A DNA stretch of 13,965 nt, from contig JACPRT010000211.1 in NCBI GenBank assembly GCA_016189845.1, positions 1 through 13,965 of the forward strand, given 5' to 3'. Below, one piece after another: positions 13,584 to 13,965 of this stretch. The notes under the pieces were generated by a model. It was not told the origin of the DNA. It made no database searches and worked only from the letters and a program-made list of their open reading frames with translations. Both the position numbers and the translations under genes were made by a program. The stretch's first letter is position 1. The number at the start of each line of letters is the position of its first letter. This DNA is from Chloroflexota bacterium. Its GTDB lineage: Bacteria > Chloroflexota > Dehalococcoidia > Lucifugimonadales > Lucifugimonadaceae.

Positions 13584-13588
13584 GGGAG
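13584..13588 (+). promoter_or_regulatory. Ribosome binding site for sucA/odhA
   Basis: GGGAG, within AAGGGAGA, lies 7 nt before GTG 13596. It sets the start of the 2-oxoglutarate dehydrogenase E1 gene. Confidence 0.6.
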
Positions 13589-13595
13589 ACAGGTC

Positions 13596-13965
13596 GTGCC
13601 AGACGTGAACCGGTTCACGGGCCCTAATGCCGGCTACATCGCAGAGCTCTACGAGCGGTATCTGATCGACCCCGCGTCGGTCGACGCCGGTCTTCGGGCG
13701 TATTTCGAGTCGTTCGTCCGCCAGCCGGATTCCCTGGACCAGGCGATGTCCGGGCGAGAGGCGGTGGCGCTCCCGCGCTTCCGTGCCGTGACCGTGCTCG
13801 TGGAAGTCCTGCGTACCCATGGGCACCTCGCGGCGAACCTGGACCCACTCGGTCTCCGCAAGCCCGTCGGAGCGATCGCCGATGCCGCGGCATTCGGGCT
13901 GTCCCTCGATGACCTGGGCGGTCTTCCGGGCCTGCTCGTCGACGGCCCCGCAGGCGCCGGGACCA
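13596..13965 (+). CDS. sucA: 2-oxoglutarate dehydrogenase E1 component, N-terminal part (runs off right edge)
   Basis: The first 123 codons are present. E1 decarboxylates 2-oxoglutarate with thiamine diphosphate and passes the succinyl group to the E2 lipoyl domain in the TCA cycle. The N-terminus has the E1o-specific opening GPNAGYIAELYERYLIDPASVDAGLRAYFESF (shown here in pieces: GPNAGYIAELYERYL, DPASVDAGLRAYFE), which in the family contacts E2. It is followed by RTHGHLAANLDPLG, the conserved GHL-A-LDPL motif before the catalytic domain. The thiamine and active-site parts lie beyond the window. GTG 13596 has a strong Shine-Dalgarno. The gene is divergent from the receiver-SDR gene. No unusual feature is seen in the part available. 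Confidence 0.88.
   Translation, partial: MPDVNRFTGPNAGYIAELYERYLIDPASVDAGLRAYFESFVRQPDSLDQAMSGREAVALPRFRAVTVLVEVLRTHGHLAANLDPLGLRKPVGAIADAAAFGLSLDDLGGLPGLLVDGPAGAGT

Larger units (their letters stand above)
13287..13595. other. Divergent intergenic region with AT-rich palindrome
   Basis: This 309-bp stretch lies between the receiver-SDR start and the 2-oxoglutarate dehydrogenase start. It is mostly GC-rich without a credible gene. Near the right side it holds CGGGC-A-GCCCG (13482-13492) and then the palindromic CTACA-TT-TGTAG (13501-13512). Promoters for both genes should lie here, but no well-spaced -35/-10 pair was found. Confidence 0.4.

Overview
The window is high-GC bacterial chromosomal DNA that most resembles Chloroflexota. 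This is an inference from protein style, not from a marker gene. The supports are a lipoprotein with the long Pro/Thr linker common in that phylum, a fused family III CoA-transferase and a phosphotriesterase-family hydrolase as seen in SAR202/Dehalococcoidia-like genomes, a glycine-rich RRM protein, and frequent TTG/GTG starts. I see no tRNA, rRNA, CRISPR array, transposase or phage gene.

Layout from left to right. A PAS-domain sensory protein runs off the left edge on the minus strand (1-329). A YchF-type P-loop NTPase (minus, 496-1593) faces HolA, the DNA polymerase III delta subunit (plus, 1612-2625), with only 18 bp between start codons. Next come a small two-helix membrane protein resembling the C-terminal half of DUF4328 proteins (plus), a convergent PHP-domain phosphoesterase (minus), and a divergent TPR lipoprotein (plus). 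The lipoprotein is followed within 4 bp by a double-domain CaiB/BaiF CoA-transferase and then by a CPA1-type cation/proton antiporter with a cytosolic RCK domain. These three form a probable co-directional unit. The antiporter converges on a phosphotriesterase-family metallohydrolase (minus), which is divergent from an L-aspartate dehydrogenase (nadX, plus).

An RRM-type RNA-binding protein gene (plus, 11497-11805) follows. Its leader is about 230 nt long and holds a good sigma70-like promoter, a possible 18-codon leader peptide and a chain of inverted repeats. The last repeat abuts the Shine-Dalgarno sequence. A long hairpin separates this gene from a convergent minus-strand ORF in which a response-regulator receiver domain is fused in frame to an NAD(P)-binding SDR/epimerase domain. 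The N-terminus of the 2-oxoglutarate dehydrogenase E1 component starts divergently at 13596 and runs off the right edge.

Most genes are ordinary housekeeping or metabolic genes. The parts most worth a second look are the structured leader of the RRM gene, the receiver-SDR fusion, and the CoA-transferase, whose first half has lost the catalytic aspartate while the second half keeps it.
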